From assembly GCA_002255955.1 (NCBI GenBank), contig NKIM01000025.1:1-64000 (forward strand): a DNA stretch of 64,000 nucleotides, written 5' to 3'. The notes below the pieces were generated by a model. It made no database searches, had not been told where the DNA came from, and saw nothing but the letters and a program-made list of their open reading frames with translations. Made by a program: the position numbers and the translations under genes. Below are positions 35,166 to 43,699 of the stretch, piece after piece (position 1 is the first letter of the stretch; the number at the start of each line of letters is the position of its first letter). The DNA comes from Burkholderiales bacterium PBB2. GTDB lineage: Bacteria > Pseudomonadota > Gammaproteobacteria > Burkholderiales > Burkholderiaceae_C.

Positions 35166-38100
35166 ATGTCGCAGATGTTGCCGCCTTCGGTGGAAACCGA
35201 GCGCCTGGCTGCTTTGCTCGCGCTGGAGGTGCTGGACAGCGAGCCCGAGGCCGAGTTCGATGCCCTGGTGCAGGCGGCCGCCCTGGCCTGTGATGCGCCC
35301 GTGGCCCGCCTGGCCTTGGTGGATGCGCGGCGGGTCTGGTTCAAAGCGGGGGTGGGCTGCAGCGAGGTCAAATCCCTGCCGCGCGAGCTGACCTGCTGCG
35401 ACAGCGCCATCCAGGGCTCAGACCTGTTTGAAGTGCCCGATGCCGCGCTCGATGCGCGCTTCTCCGAGAGCCCGCTGGTGCGCGGCAAGGCCGGGCAGCC
35501 GGGCCTGCGTTTTTACGCCGGCATGCCGCTGCGCCTGCGCGAGGGGCGGGCCGTGGGCACGCTGTGCGTGCTGGACCATGTGCCGCGCCGGCTCAGCGCC
35601 AGCCAGGCCGGGGTTCTGCGTCATTTGGCGCAAGCCGCAGCCCTTGCCTTGCAAGGCCGGCGCGCCGAGCTGGAGGCCCAGCGCATGGCGCGCGAACTGG
35701 CGGCGCGCGAGGCCTGGCTGCGCACGCTCAGCGAGTCTTCGCCGGTGGGCATTTACGCCACCGATGCCGAAGGCGAATGCACCTACACCAACCCGCGCTG
35801 GCAGGCGATTTACGGGCTCAGCCATGCACAGAGCCTGGGCCGCGGCTGGCCGGCCACCTTGCACCCCGACGACGGCGCCCGCGTGCTGGCCGAGTGGCAG
35901 CGCTGCGCCGCCCTGCGCTGCGAGTTCGACCAGCAGTTCCGCCTGCGCCGGCCTGACCGCAGCGAGCGCCATGTCCATTCCCGCGCACGTCCGGTGCTGG
36001 GGCCGCAGCAGCAGGTGCTTGGCTTTGTGGGCACGGTCGAGGATGTCAGCGAACAGGTGCAAATGCAGGCCCGGCTGCGCGCCAGCGAAGAGCGCCTTTC
36101 GGTGGCGGCCGACAGCGGCCAGATCGGCATCTGGGAATGGGACCTGGGCAGCGGCGAGATGCACTGGGACAGCTGGATGTACCGCCTGTACGGCCTCACC
36201 CCACCGGCGCCGGGCCTGGCGTCGCGGGCGCAGCTGAGCGGCTACGAACTCTGGGCGCGCCATGTCCATCCGCAAGACCTGTCCGCCTCGCACCAGGCCA
36301 TGCTGCAGGCCATTGACAGCGGCCAGCCTTTTTTGACCGAGTTCCGGGTGGTCTGGCCGGACGGCAGCCTCCACCACCTGCGCGCCTCGGGCCGGGTCAT
36401 CCGCGACGAGCAGGGCCGCGCCCTGCGCCTGGTCGGCAGCAACTGGGATTTGACCGAGATGCGCCGCCTGGCCGGCGAATTGGCGGAGCAGCTGGCGGCC
36501 GAGCTGGCCGAGCAGCACGAGCTGCTGCGCGTCACCCTGCGCTCGATCGGCGATGCGGTCATCACCACCGATGCCCGTGGTCAGGTGCGCTGGCTCAACC
36601 CCGCGGCCGAGCGCATGACCGGCTGGCCCGCCGCCAGTGCCGCCGGCCGGCCGCTGGAACAGGTCTTCCACGTGGTGCACGAGCACAGCGGCGAGACGCT
36701 GGAGAACCCGGTGGCACGCTGTCTGGCCACCGGCCGACCCGCGGGCCTGGCGACCCAGGCACTCTTGCTCACGCCCGATGGCCGGCGCCTGGGCGTGGAG
36801 GATTCGGCCGCGCCCATCCGCAACGAGCGTGGCGAGCTGCTTGGCGCCGTGCTGGTGTTCCACGATGTGACCGAGCAGCGCCGCCTGGCCGGCGAAATGA
36901 GCTTCCGCGCCAGCCACGACCCGTTGACCGGCCTGTTCAACCGTGGTGAGTTCGAAAACCGCCTGCGTGCGCTGCTGGAGCGCATCGAGGCCGAGGCATT
37001 GCCCGAGGAGCGTACCGCGGCCACCGTGCCGGAAGAGGCCGCTGCACCGCGCCATGCCTTGCTCTACATCGATCTCGATCAGTTCAAGGCCGTCAACGAT
37101 GCCTGCGGCCATGCCGTCGGCGATGCCTTGCTGCAGCAGGTGGCGCGCCTGCTGGCCAGTGTGGTGCGCGGCCACGACACCCTGGCGCGCCTGGGTGGCG
37201 ATGAGTTTGCGCTGCTGTTGGAACATTGCCCGCCGGCCCAGGCCGAACGGGTGGCGCGCCAGCTTTGCGAGCGCATGGAGGCCTTCCAGTTCAGCCACGA
37301 CGGGCGGCGCTTTCCCATCGGCGCCAGCATCGGCCTGCTGCCGTTGGATGGGCGCTGGCGCCATCTCGAGCTGGCGCTGCAGGCGGCCGATGGCGCCTGC
37401 TACGCCGCCAAGCAGGCCGGGCGCAACCGGGTGCAGGTCTGGCAGGACAGCCCGTCCCACCGCGCTTCGCGCAGCGCCGAGCAACAGTGGCAGGCGCGCA
37501 TCGCTCGGGCGCTCAGCGAGGGGCGTTTTGTCCTGCACGGCCAGCGCATCGAGGCCCTGCCACCGCTGGCAGCGGCCGCTCCGGCGATGGAGGCTGGCCG
37601 GGCATGGCGCCGGCAGGTGCAGACGCAGCGGCGTGCCCTGGCGCCAGGCGCGCTGCGAGCCGAGGTGCTCCTGCGCATGCGCGAGGACGGGGCCGACCGC
37701 GCAGGCCAGCCTGCACCGGCACCGGCGGATGAATCGGGAGCTGCGGACGCCGGACTGGTGCTGCCCGGCGCGTTCTTGCCGGCCGCGGCACGCTTTCATC
37801 TGGCGGCGCAGATCGACCGCTGGGTGCTGGCCGAGGTGGTGCATCGCCTGCGGGCCCGGCTGCCGCGCCAGGTGGGGCTGCTGAGCATCAATCTGTCCGA
37901 GCAGGCCATCGGCGACCGGGCGTTCCACCGCTGGGCGCTGGCGCTCTTGCGCGCGGCCGGGCCCGAGGTCTGCGCCCAGCTCTGCATCGAGATCAGCGAG
38001 CACACGGCCGTGGCCGGGCTCACCGATGCGGCCCTGTTTCTGGAACAGGTGCGGGCCCTGGGTGCCAGCGCCGCGCTGGATGAGTTCGGCGCCGGGGCGT

Positions 38101-38375
38101 CCAGCTTCGGCTATCTCAAGAACCTGCCGCTGGACTATCTCAAGATCTCCAGCCAGTTTGTGCGCGATCTGGCGGAGGACCCGCTGGACGAGGCGGCGGT
38201 GCGCGCTTTCGTCGATGTGGCCCAGGTGGTGGGCCTGCACACGGTGGCCGGCGGGGTCGACAGCGAGGCGGCCCAGGCGCGCTTGGGCCGCCTGGGCGTG
38301 GATTTCAGCCAGGGTTTTCTGCTGCACCGGCCGGTGGCGCTGGAGCAGCTCTGGCCGCCCGGGGCGGGCGCTTGA
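35166..38375 (+). CDS. GAF-PAS-PAS-PAS-GGDEF protein with degenerate EAL
   Basis: A 1069-residue cytosolic signalling protein behind an AGGAGG site. Domains are GAF (about 20-175), PAS/PAC at about 190-305, 310-430 and 455-575, GGDEF (about 580-755; RLGGDEFALLLEH at 675-687) and an EAL-like domain (about 775-1065). GGDEF looks active. The EAL domain has EVL at about 832-834, LDEFGAG instead of LDDFGTG (D972, E973), and AGGVDS where active enzymes have AEGVE; N and K residues (INLSEQ, LDYLKISSQFV) remain. It probably makes c-di-GMP and uses the EAL as a sensor or docking domain. Confidence 0.9.
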   Translation: MSQMLPPSVETERLAALLALEVLDSEPEAEFDALVQAAALACDAPVARLALVDARRVWFKAGVGCSEVKSLPRELTCCDSAIQGSDLFEVPDAALDARFSESPLVRGKAGQPGLRFYAGMPLRLREGRAVGTLCVLDHVPRRLSASQAGVLRHLAQAAALALQGRRAELEAQRMARELAAREAWLRTLSESSPVGIYATDAEGECTYTNPRWQAIYGLSHAQSLGRGWPATLHPDDGARVLAEWQRCAALRCEFDQQFRLRRPDRSERHVHSRARPVLGPQQQVLGFVGTVEDVSEQVQMQARLRASEERLSVAADSGQIGIWEWDLGSGEMHWDSWMYRLYGLTPPAPGLASRAQLSGYELWARHVHPQDLSASHQAMLQAIDSGQPFLTEFRVVWPDGSLHHLRASGRVIRDEQGRALRLVGSNWDLTEMRRLAGELAEQLAAELAEQHELLRVTLRSIGDAVITTDARGQVRWLNPAAERMTGWPAASAAGRPLEQVFHVVHEHSGETLENPVARCLATGRPAGLATQALLLTPDGRRLGVEDSAAPIRNERGELLGAVLVFHDVTEQRRLAGEMSFRASHDPLTGLFNRGEFENRLRALLERIEAEALPEERTAATVPEEAAAPRHALLYIDLDQFKAVNDACGHAVGDALLQQVARLLASVVRGHDTLARLGGDEFALLLEHCPPAQAERVARQLCERMEAFQFSHDGRRFPIGASIGLLPLDGRWRHLELALQAADGACYAAKQAGRNRVQVWQDSPSHRASRSAEQQWQARIARALSEGRFVLHGQRIEALPPLAAAAPAMEAGRAWRRQVQTQRRALAPGALRAEVLLRMREDGADRAGQPAPAPADESGAADAGLVLPGAFLPAAARFHLAAQIDRWVLAEVVHRLRARLPRQVGLLSINLSEQAIGDRAFHRWALALLRAAGPEVCAQLCIEISEHTAVAGLTDAALFLEQVRALGASAALDEFGAGASSFGYLKNLPLDYLKISSQFVRDLAEDPLDEAAVRAFVDVAQVVGLHTVAGGVDSEAAQARLGRLGVDFSQGFLLHRPVALEQLWPPGAGA

Positions 38376-38409
38376 GCACGCCCTTGGCCCTGGATGGGCG
38401 AGAACACAG

Positions 38410-38415
38410 TAAAAT
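38410..38415 (+). promoter_or_regulatory. -10-like element of small basic protein gene
   Basis: TAAAAT 131 bases before the ATG at 38546, in a locally A/T-rich spot just after the GGDEF gene. The -35 is not clear. It would give a leader of about 120 nt. Confidence 0.35.
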
Positions 38416-38545
38416 CCCAGGTCCGATCCATGACCCACCCTGCCGCAGCCGCTCCAAGCCGGTGCGGGCGGCGGCAGTGGATTGGTTCGCAGGACCCCAG
38501 GTTTTGCAGTTTTTTTCCGACTTCTTTTTCCGTACCGGAGCCATC

Positions 38546-38713
38546 ATGGGCAACAAGATCATCACCGAAGCCGCTGCACGCGCCACCCCCCGTCCCGTCG
38601 CCCCCAAGGGCGTGACCTTCACGGCTCCCCGCGGCCAAAAGATCAGCCTGGAGCGCGGCTCGCACACCCGCAGCAAGAAGAACCCGGGCAAGCGTCCCAG
38701 CAGCGGCGGCTGA
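38546..38713 (+). CDS. small basic conserved protein
   Basis: A 55-residue protein, strongly basic and probably disordered: MGNKIITEAAARATPRPVAP, then KGVTFTAPRGQKISLERGS and a Lys/Arg/Ser-rich end (HTRSKKNPGKRPSSGG). CCGGAG lies before the ATG and an intrinsic terminator (38774-38810) follows, so it is a complete small transcription unit. The function is unknown; its charge would suit RNA or DNA binding. Confidence 0.7.
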   Translation: MGNKIITEAAARATPRPVAPKGVTFTAPRGQKISLERGSHTRSKKNPGKRPSSGG

Positions 38714-38773
38714 AAACCCCCGCTGTTTGTGCCCGGGTCTGGTTCGCAAGGACGCCCGGCACAGCGCGCTGAC

Positions 38774-38810
38774 CACAGGCCCTTCCTCGCGGTAGGGCCT
38801 GTGCTTTTTT
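38774..38810 (+). terminator. rho-independent terminator of small basic protein gene
   Basis: Perfect 10-bp stem CACAGGCCCT / AGGGCCTGTG with a 10-base loop, followed by CTTTTTT. Confidence 0.92.
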
Positions 38811-38891
38811 GGGGGCCGGCCGCCTGCTGCGGCCATGCGCAGCCCCACCACGCGTCCTTTGTTCGCTCACCCTGAACCACTCCGACACGCC

Positions 38892-40565
38892 ATGCTCCGC
38901 ATCACCGAACTCCGTTTGCCGTTGGACCACGCCGAGGACGCCCTGCGCCCGGCCGTTGTGCAGCGCCTGGGACTGCCCCACGATGCGGCGCTGCTGGGTT
39001 TCACCGTCTTCAAGCGCAGCTACGACGCGCGCAAGAAGACTGCCATCCAGCTGATCTACACGGTGGACTGCGAGCTCAGCGACGAGGCGGCGGTGCTGCA
39101 GCAGTTCGCCGGCGACCCGCACCTCAAGCCCTCGCCGGACACGCAGTACAAATTCGTCGGCCAGGCGCCGGTGGATTTCTTCAACGGTGGCGAGCGCCCC
39201 CGGCCGGTGGTCATCGGCTTTGGCCCCTGCGGCATCTTTGCTGCTCTGATCCTGGCCCAGATGGGCTTGCGCCCCATCGTGCTGGAGCGTGGCAAGCAGG
39301 TGCGCGAACGCACCAAGGACACCTGGGGCCTGTGGCGCGAGCAGCGCCTGAACCCCGAGTCGAATGTGCAGTTCGGCGAGGGCGGGGCCGGCACCTTCTC
39401 CGACGGCAAGCTCTGGAGCCAGATCTCCGACCCGCGCCACCTGACCCGCAAGGTACTGACCGAGTTCGTCAAAGCCGGCGCGCCGGAGGAAATCCTGTTC
39501 GTCAGCAAGCCCCATATTGGCACCTTCCGCCTGGTCAGCATGGTGATCAAGATGCGCGCCGAGATCGAGGCCTTGGGCGGCGAGATCCGCTTCGAGCAAA
39601 AGGTCAGCGATGTGCGCATCGAGAAGGGCGCCGATGGCAGTGAACACATTCGCGGCGTGACGCTGGAGTCGGGCGAGCAGATCCGCAGCGACCATGTGGT
39701 GCTGGCCCTGGGCCACAGCGCCCGCGACACCTTCACCATGCTGTATCAGCGCGGCGTGTTCATGGAGGCGAAACCCTTCTCCATCGGCTACCGCATCGAG
39801 CATCCGCAAAGCGTGATCGACGCGGCCCGCTTCGGGCCCAACGCCGGCAACCCCATCCTGGGCGCGGCCGATTACAAGCTGGTGCACCACGCCAAGAACG
39901 GCCGCTCGGTCTACAGCTTCTGCATGTGCCCCGGCGGCACCGTGGTGGCAGCCACCAGCGAGCCCGAGCGCGTGGTCACCAACGGCATGAGCCAGTACTC
40001 GCGCAACGAGCGCAATGCCAATGCCGGCATCGTCGTCGGCATCAGCCCGCAGGACTACCGCCAGGACGGCAAGCACGAAGGCCCGGTCAGCCCGCTCGAC
40101 GGCATGGCCTTCCAGCGCATCTGGGAAAGCCGCGCTTACGAGCTCGGCGAGGGCGGCTATCTGGCGCCCGGCGCCCTGGTGGGTGACTTCATCAAGCGCC
40201 AGCGCTCCAAGGTGCTGGGCAATGTCGAGCCCAGCTACAAGCCCGGCGTGACCCTGACCGACCTGCAGCAAAAAGGCCGAGGCAGTCTGCCCGACTACTG
40301 CCTGGACGCGATCCGCGAGGCCTTGCCCGCGTTTGAGCGCCAGATCAAAGGCTTCTCGCGCCCCGACGCCGTGCTCACTGGCGTCGAGACCCGCACTTCC
40401 TCGCCGCTGCGCATCACCCGCGGCCGCGACTACCAAAGCCTCAATATCAAGGGGCTCTATCCCGCCGGTGAAGGTGCCGGTTATGCCGGCGGCATCATGT
40501 CGGCCGGTGTCGATGGCATTGAGGTGGCCGAGGCGCTGGGAGCGGCTTTGTTGGGCCAGGGCTGA
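38892..40565 (+). CDS. uncharacterised FAD-dependent dehydrogenase (COG2509-like)
   Basis: A 557-residue flavoprotein. An N-terminal alpha/beta domain (about 1-90; FTVFKRSYDARKKTAIQLIYTVDCE) precedes the FAD fold VVIGFGPCGIFAALILAQMGLRPIVLERG. Other conserved blocks are EGGAGTFSDGKLWSQI, FRLVSMVIKMRAEIEALGG, SFCMCPGGTVVAATSEP and the C-terminal GLYPAGEGAGYAGGIMSAGVDGI. The family is widespread but has no assigned substrate. The start at 38892 is chosen as the family N-terminus (MLRITELRLPL). Confidence 0.9.
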   Translation: MLRITELRLPLDHAEDALRPAVVQRLGLPHDAALLGFTVFKRSYDARKKTAIQLIYTVDCELSDEAAVLQQFAGDPHLKPSPDTQYKFVGQAPVDFFNGGERPRPVVIGFGPCGIFAALILAQMGLRPIVLERGKQVRERTKDTWGLWREQRLNPESNVQFGEGGAGTFSDGKLWSQISDPRHLTRKVLTEFVKAGAPEEILFVSKPHIGTFRLVSMVIKMRAEIEALGGEIRFEQKVSDVRIEKGADGSEHIRGVTLESGEQIRSDHVVLALGHSARDTFTMLYQRGVFMEAKPFSIGYRIEHPQSVIDAARFGPNAGNPILGAADYKLVHHAKNGRSVYSFCMCPGGTVVAATSEPERVVTNGMSQYSRNERNANAGIVVGISPQDYRQDGKHEGPVSPLDGMAFQRIWESRAYELGEGGYLAPGALVGDFIKRQRSKVLGNVEPSYKPGVTLTDLQQKGRGSLPDYCLDAIREALPAFERQIKGFSRPDAVLTGVETRTSSPLRITRGRDYQSLNIKGLYPAGEGAGYAGGIMSAGVDGIEVAEALGAALLGQG

Positions 40566-40572
40566 GCGCGGA

Positions 40573-41481
40573 TCATTCCGGGTTCAAGGGCTTGCTGCGG
40601 CGCTGAAAGAACTGCTCGATCTGCGGCGCGTAGCGCTCGCGGGATTCGGCGCTGAACCAATCTTTGCCGATCTCGCGCAGGCGGGCGGCGCCAGCCGGTG
40701 TGCCCAGAACCTGGTCGATGGCCAGGATGGCCTCGCGACCCCAGGGGTTGCGCGGGCAGGCGATGCCCAGCACCAGGGGCTCGGTGGCTCCGTGGATGGG
40801 CAAGCTGATGTACTCCTCGGCCGCGAGGCCCAGCCTTTGCAGCTGGAGCAGCGCGCCGGGCGCATCGATCAAGTAATCGGTTCGGTCCTTGGCCAGCATG
40901 GCGCGCATGCGATCGCCCCAGGCGGCGGTCGCGTAATCAGCCAGCATGGGATTGCTGCGCTTGCGCTGCGCGGCGAGCAGGGCATCCACCGTGTCGCCAA
41001 AGCTGCGCCCGCGGGCGTAGGCCCCGCGCAAGCGTTGCTGTTCCAGCAGTGCACGCAGATCGGCCGCGCCCTCGGCGTCGCGCGGCAGCAGATGCAGCTT
41101 GTCGCGCCGCAGCACCAGCTCGGGCGGCGGCGCCAGCAGGGTGTCGGCGAAGTAGGCCTCGGCCTCGCGCGCCCGGGTGTGCACCGTGCTCGGCCGGCAG
41201 GCCGGCTCGCCGCGCTGGACCATCTGCCAGCTGCGCACCGCATTGGTGTCCAGGGGCTCGTGCTGTATGGCCGGGAGTTGCTCCTTCAAATAAGCCACGA
41301 TGGGGTTGAGCCGCGCTGCGCTGCCTTGCAACCAGACGATGCGATCGACGCGGGGTGGCGGCAAGCCACTGGCGGCGCAGGCAGGCGCCCCCGCCAGCAT
41401 CGCGCTGAGCAGAGCGGCCAGCAGGTGCCGGTCTTGGCGTCGGGTTTGGGCTTGGGTTTGGCGAGCGGTTTTCGCACTCAT
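40573..41481 (-). CDS. TIGR02285-family periplasmic protein, copy 1
   Basis: A 302-residue exported protein with a signal peptide ending near PACAAS. The fold is solute-binding-protein-like (SBP_bac_3 related). Visible family blocks are RIVWLQGSAARLNPIVAYLKEQLP, GEPACRPS and CPRNPWGREAILAIDQVLGTPAGAARLREI. An upstream ATG at 41511 would add ten residues. Its nearest relative is the next gene upstream, so the two arose by tandem duplication. The ligand is unknown. Confidence 0.83.
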   Translation of the reverse strand: MSAKTARQTQAQTRRQDRHLLAALLSAMLAGAPACAASGLPPPRVDRIVWLQGSAARLNPIVAYLKEQLPAIQHEPLDTNAVRSWQMVQRGEPACRPSTVHTRAREAEAYFADTLLAPPPELVLRRDKLHLLPRDAEGAADLRALLEQQRLRGAYARGRSFGDTVDALLAAQRKRSNPMLADYATAAWGDRMRAMLAKDRTDYLIDAPGALLQLQRLGLAAEEYISLPIHGATEPLVLGIACPRNPWGREAILAIDQVLGTPAGAARLREIGKDWFSAESRERYAPQIEQFFQRRSKPLNPE

Positions 41482-41724
41482 GGCATGAGGTCGGGCTGGG
41501 CTCATTGGCATTGGTACGGTTCGAGCTGCCCAGCATAGCGGCGGTGCCTCTCGGGTGTGAAGCAGATCTCATGCGTCTGCTTGAGTGCCTCGCCCGCTTC
41601 ACCCGCGCTCAAGATGCAGTGGATGCATCCATGTCGCCAGCACCCCTGGTGCAGCACGTGCACCTGAGCGCCATGCAGGGCGTTTGGATGGGCGCGTTCC
41701 GCGGCGGCTCTACCCGATGCGGGA

Positions 41725-42681
41725 TCAGCCCGGTTTGGACGGCCGGGCTCGCTCCCGGTAGAAGGCGTCGATCTTGCTGCTGTAGTGACGGCGGGTGTCG
41801 GGGGTGAGCAGGCTTTCCACCACCTCGCGCAGAAAGCGGGCGCCAGCCGGCGTGCCCAGCACCCGGTCGATCTGGCGCAGTGCCGCCAAGCCCCAGGCAT
41901 TGCGGGGGCAGGCCATGGCGCCGATCATGCCTTCGTCGGCACCCTGCACGGGCAGGGGCAGGAGCTCGGCCTCGCCGTTGCCGCCCAGGCTGCCGGGGGC
42001 GCTGCGCTGGATGGCTTCGTTGTCAGGCGCGCGCAGGCGCAGCATGAAGTCGTAGTCGAGGGTGTAGTCGGCGCGGTCGGCCAGCACCATGTTCAGCAGC
42101 TTGTCGGCCGCGCCGGCATGGGCGTAGAGCGAGACCGCGCTGGGGTTCGGGGCCTGCTTGAGCAGGGCGTCGAGGTGGGGGCCGTAGCTGCGCCCTTCAA
42201 ACAAGGCGCCGCGCAGGCTGGTATCGGCCAGCAGGCGGGCCAGGTCCACTTCACCTGCACTGTTGCGCGGCAGGCGCTCCAGCCGGTCGCGGCGCACGAT
42301 CAGCTGCGGTGGCGGCACCCACTGCGCGTCGATGAAGTAGGCCACGGCCTCACGCTCGGGCGTGCGCAGGGCCGCTGGAATGCACACGGGTTCGCCGCGC
42401 GCCAGCAGCTGCCAGCTGCGCTTGCTGTTGGCCACCAGGCTGCGTTGCTGGATCTGGGGCAGGCGCTCGCTCAGGTAGGCCACCAGCCGGTCGGAGTAGC
42501 CCAGGCTGCGGCCGGGCCCGGGGCCGGCGACTTTGCTGTCGGGCATCAGCCAGGTGATTTGATGGACGTCCGGCTCGGGGCTTCGTGCGGCTGAGGCCGC
42601 ATGCGGTGCGGCGACTGCGGTCTGGCTCATGAAGCCCAGGGCGCAGATCAGGGTCGACAGGCCTGTGGGGTTTGTGGTCAA
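41725..42681 (-). CDS. TIGR02285-family periplasmic protein, copy 2
   Basis: About 318 residues from a TTG at 42681 that gives a signal peptide (LSTLICALGFMSQTAVAAPHA). The frame stays open up to an ATG at 42897, but the extra 72 residues have no family match, so the start is uncertain. The mature domain aligns with copy 1 from HQITWLMPDSK and through AYLSERLPQIQ, GEPVCIPA and CPRNAWGLAALRQIDRVLGTPAGARFLREV. A 243-bp non-coding stretch separates the copies. Confidence 0.78.
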   Translation of the reverse strand: MTTNPTGLSTLICALGFMSQTAVAAPHAASAARSPEPDVHQITWLMPDSKVAGPGPGRSLGYSDRLVAYLSERLPQIQQRSLVANSKRSWQLLARGEPVCIPAALRTPEREAVAYFIDAQWVPPPQLIVRRDRLERLPRNSAGEVDLARLLADTSLRGALFEGRSYGPHLDALLKQAPNPSAVSLYAHAGAADKLLNMVLADRADYTLDYDFMLRLRAPDNEAIQRSAPGSLGGNGEAELLPLPVQGADEGMIGAMACPRNAWGLAALRQIDRVLGTPAGARFLREVVESLLTPDTRRHYSSKIDAFYRERARPSKPG

Positions 42682-43035
42682 AGACCGAGGGCGGCCAAAG
42701 AAGCCAAGGCAGCGGGCCGCGCGATCAAAGGCAGAAGAGAGAGCAGCAGCAGGGCGGGGCACAGGATTCACACGAGACCGTCGGAACCGGGTCGCTGCTG
42801 CAGCTGGATCAGATGCAGCGGCGACCTCAATAAAAACCAAAAAACAGGAGATGGCAGACGGGGCGACTCCAGGCTCCAACTCAGGGAGCAGCCCCACCTC
42901 GGAGCCGCCCGGGCCTCTGAGGCGCGCCGAGCATAGCGGTGGCCCTCCCTCCTGCGGCTCAGGGTTTTGCCGCGCTGCTGCGCATTTGTGCGCAGCGCGG
43001 AAGAGACAGGTGTCGCCCGGGGCGCTGCGTCGCCC

Positions 43036-43326
43036 TCAGGCCGTGCCCACCATCAGGTCGATCAGTTCCTTGACGAATTCCAGGGCTTCTTCCGGCGTGG
43101 CGAAGTAGTACTCGCCGCCGAGGTCGGCGACATCGCCATCTGGGCCGATGTGGACGACGGACCAGCCCTCCGCGCCGCCGCCGATGGCGCACACCCCGAA
43201 GCTGCCCGGGGCCAAGGTCTTGGCCGAACCGGCCGTGACGAAGATGTCTTTGTTCTGGTGGGAGTGGTAGCGTTTCACCGCGCCATTGTCGCTGCCGCAA
43301 CAGGGGCAGCGGGTCGGCGGGTGAAT
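43036..43326 (-). CDS. small zinc-ribbon-like protein, possible ATT start
   Basis: About 96 residues of unknown family. A CPCCGSDNG motif near the N-terminus suggests a metal site; the rest (KDIFVTAGSAKTLAPGSFGVC, GWSVVHIGPDGDVADLGGEYYFATPEEALEFVKELIDLM) looks like a real compact domain. No ATG/GTG/TTG starts the frame sensibly: the first ATG upstream (43389) overlaps the start of the divergent DUF427 gene. AGGAGG (43336-43341, minus strand) lies nine bases before an ATT at 43326, which I take as the start. A GTG further in would lose the cysteines. Confidence 0.65.
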   Translation of the reverse strand: MHPPTRCPCCGSDNGAVKRYHSHQNKDIFVTAGSAKTLAPGSFGVCAIGGGAEGWSVVHIGPDGDVADLGGEYYFATPEEALEFVKELIDLMVGTA

Positions 43327-43387
43327 GCGCGCGGGCCTCCTAGAATCGCCGCTCGATGAATGGAACCCAATCGGGGAGGCCGCAGGC

Positions 43388-43669
43388 ATGACCAAAGCAA
43401 TCTGGAACGGCGTCGTGATCGCCGAAAGCGATGACACGGTGCTGATGGACGGCAACCACTACTTCCCCGCCGAGGCGCTGAAGCGCGAGTACACCAGCTT
43501 CAGCAACCACCGCAGCAGCAGCGACAAGGGGCAGGCCCAGTACCTGAGCCTGTTCGTCAACGGCGAGCTCAACCCCGATGCGGTCTGGTTCTATGCCGAG
43601 CCGACCGAATCAGCTGCCGCCATTCGCGGGCGTTATGCCTTTTGGAAGGGCGTGCAGATCAGCGACTGA
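43388..43669 (+). CDS. DUF427-domain protein
   Basis: A 93-residue protein made of a single DUF427 domain (MTKAIWNGVVIAESDDTVLMDGNHYFPAEALKREYTSFSNH, DAVWFYAEPTESAAAIRGRYAFWKGV), a compact beta-tent fold of unknown function. GGGGAGG precedes the ATG and a TAGAAT hexamer lies at 43341-43346, so a short leader is likely. Confidence 0.88.
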   Translation: MTKAIWNGVVIAESDDTVLMDGNHYFPAEALKREYTSFSNHRSSSDKGQAQYLSLFVNGELNPDAVWFYAEPTESAAAIRGRYAFWKGVQISD

Positions 43670-43699
43670 GCGCCGCTGACGCGGCGCCAAGTTCTGCCA

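Noticed and set aside
35418-38438. 1006-codon open frame on the minus strand
   Set aside because: Shadow of the GAF-PAS-GGDEF gene; composition and lack of domains show it is not coding.
41505-41807. 100-codon plus-strand frame between the TIGR02285 genes
   Set aside because: No ribosome site, atypical composition, overlaps the real gene end at 41725; short palindromes here (for example 41620-41631) were not judged significant.
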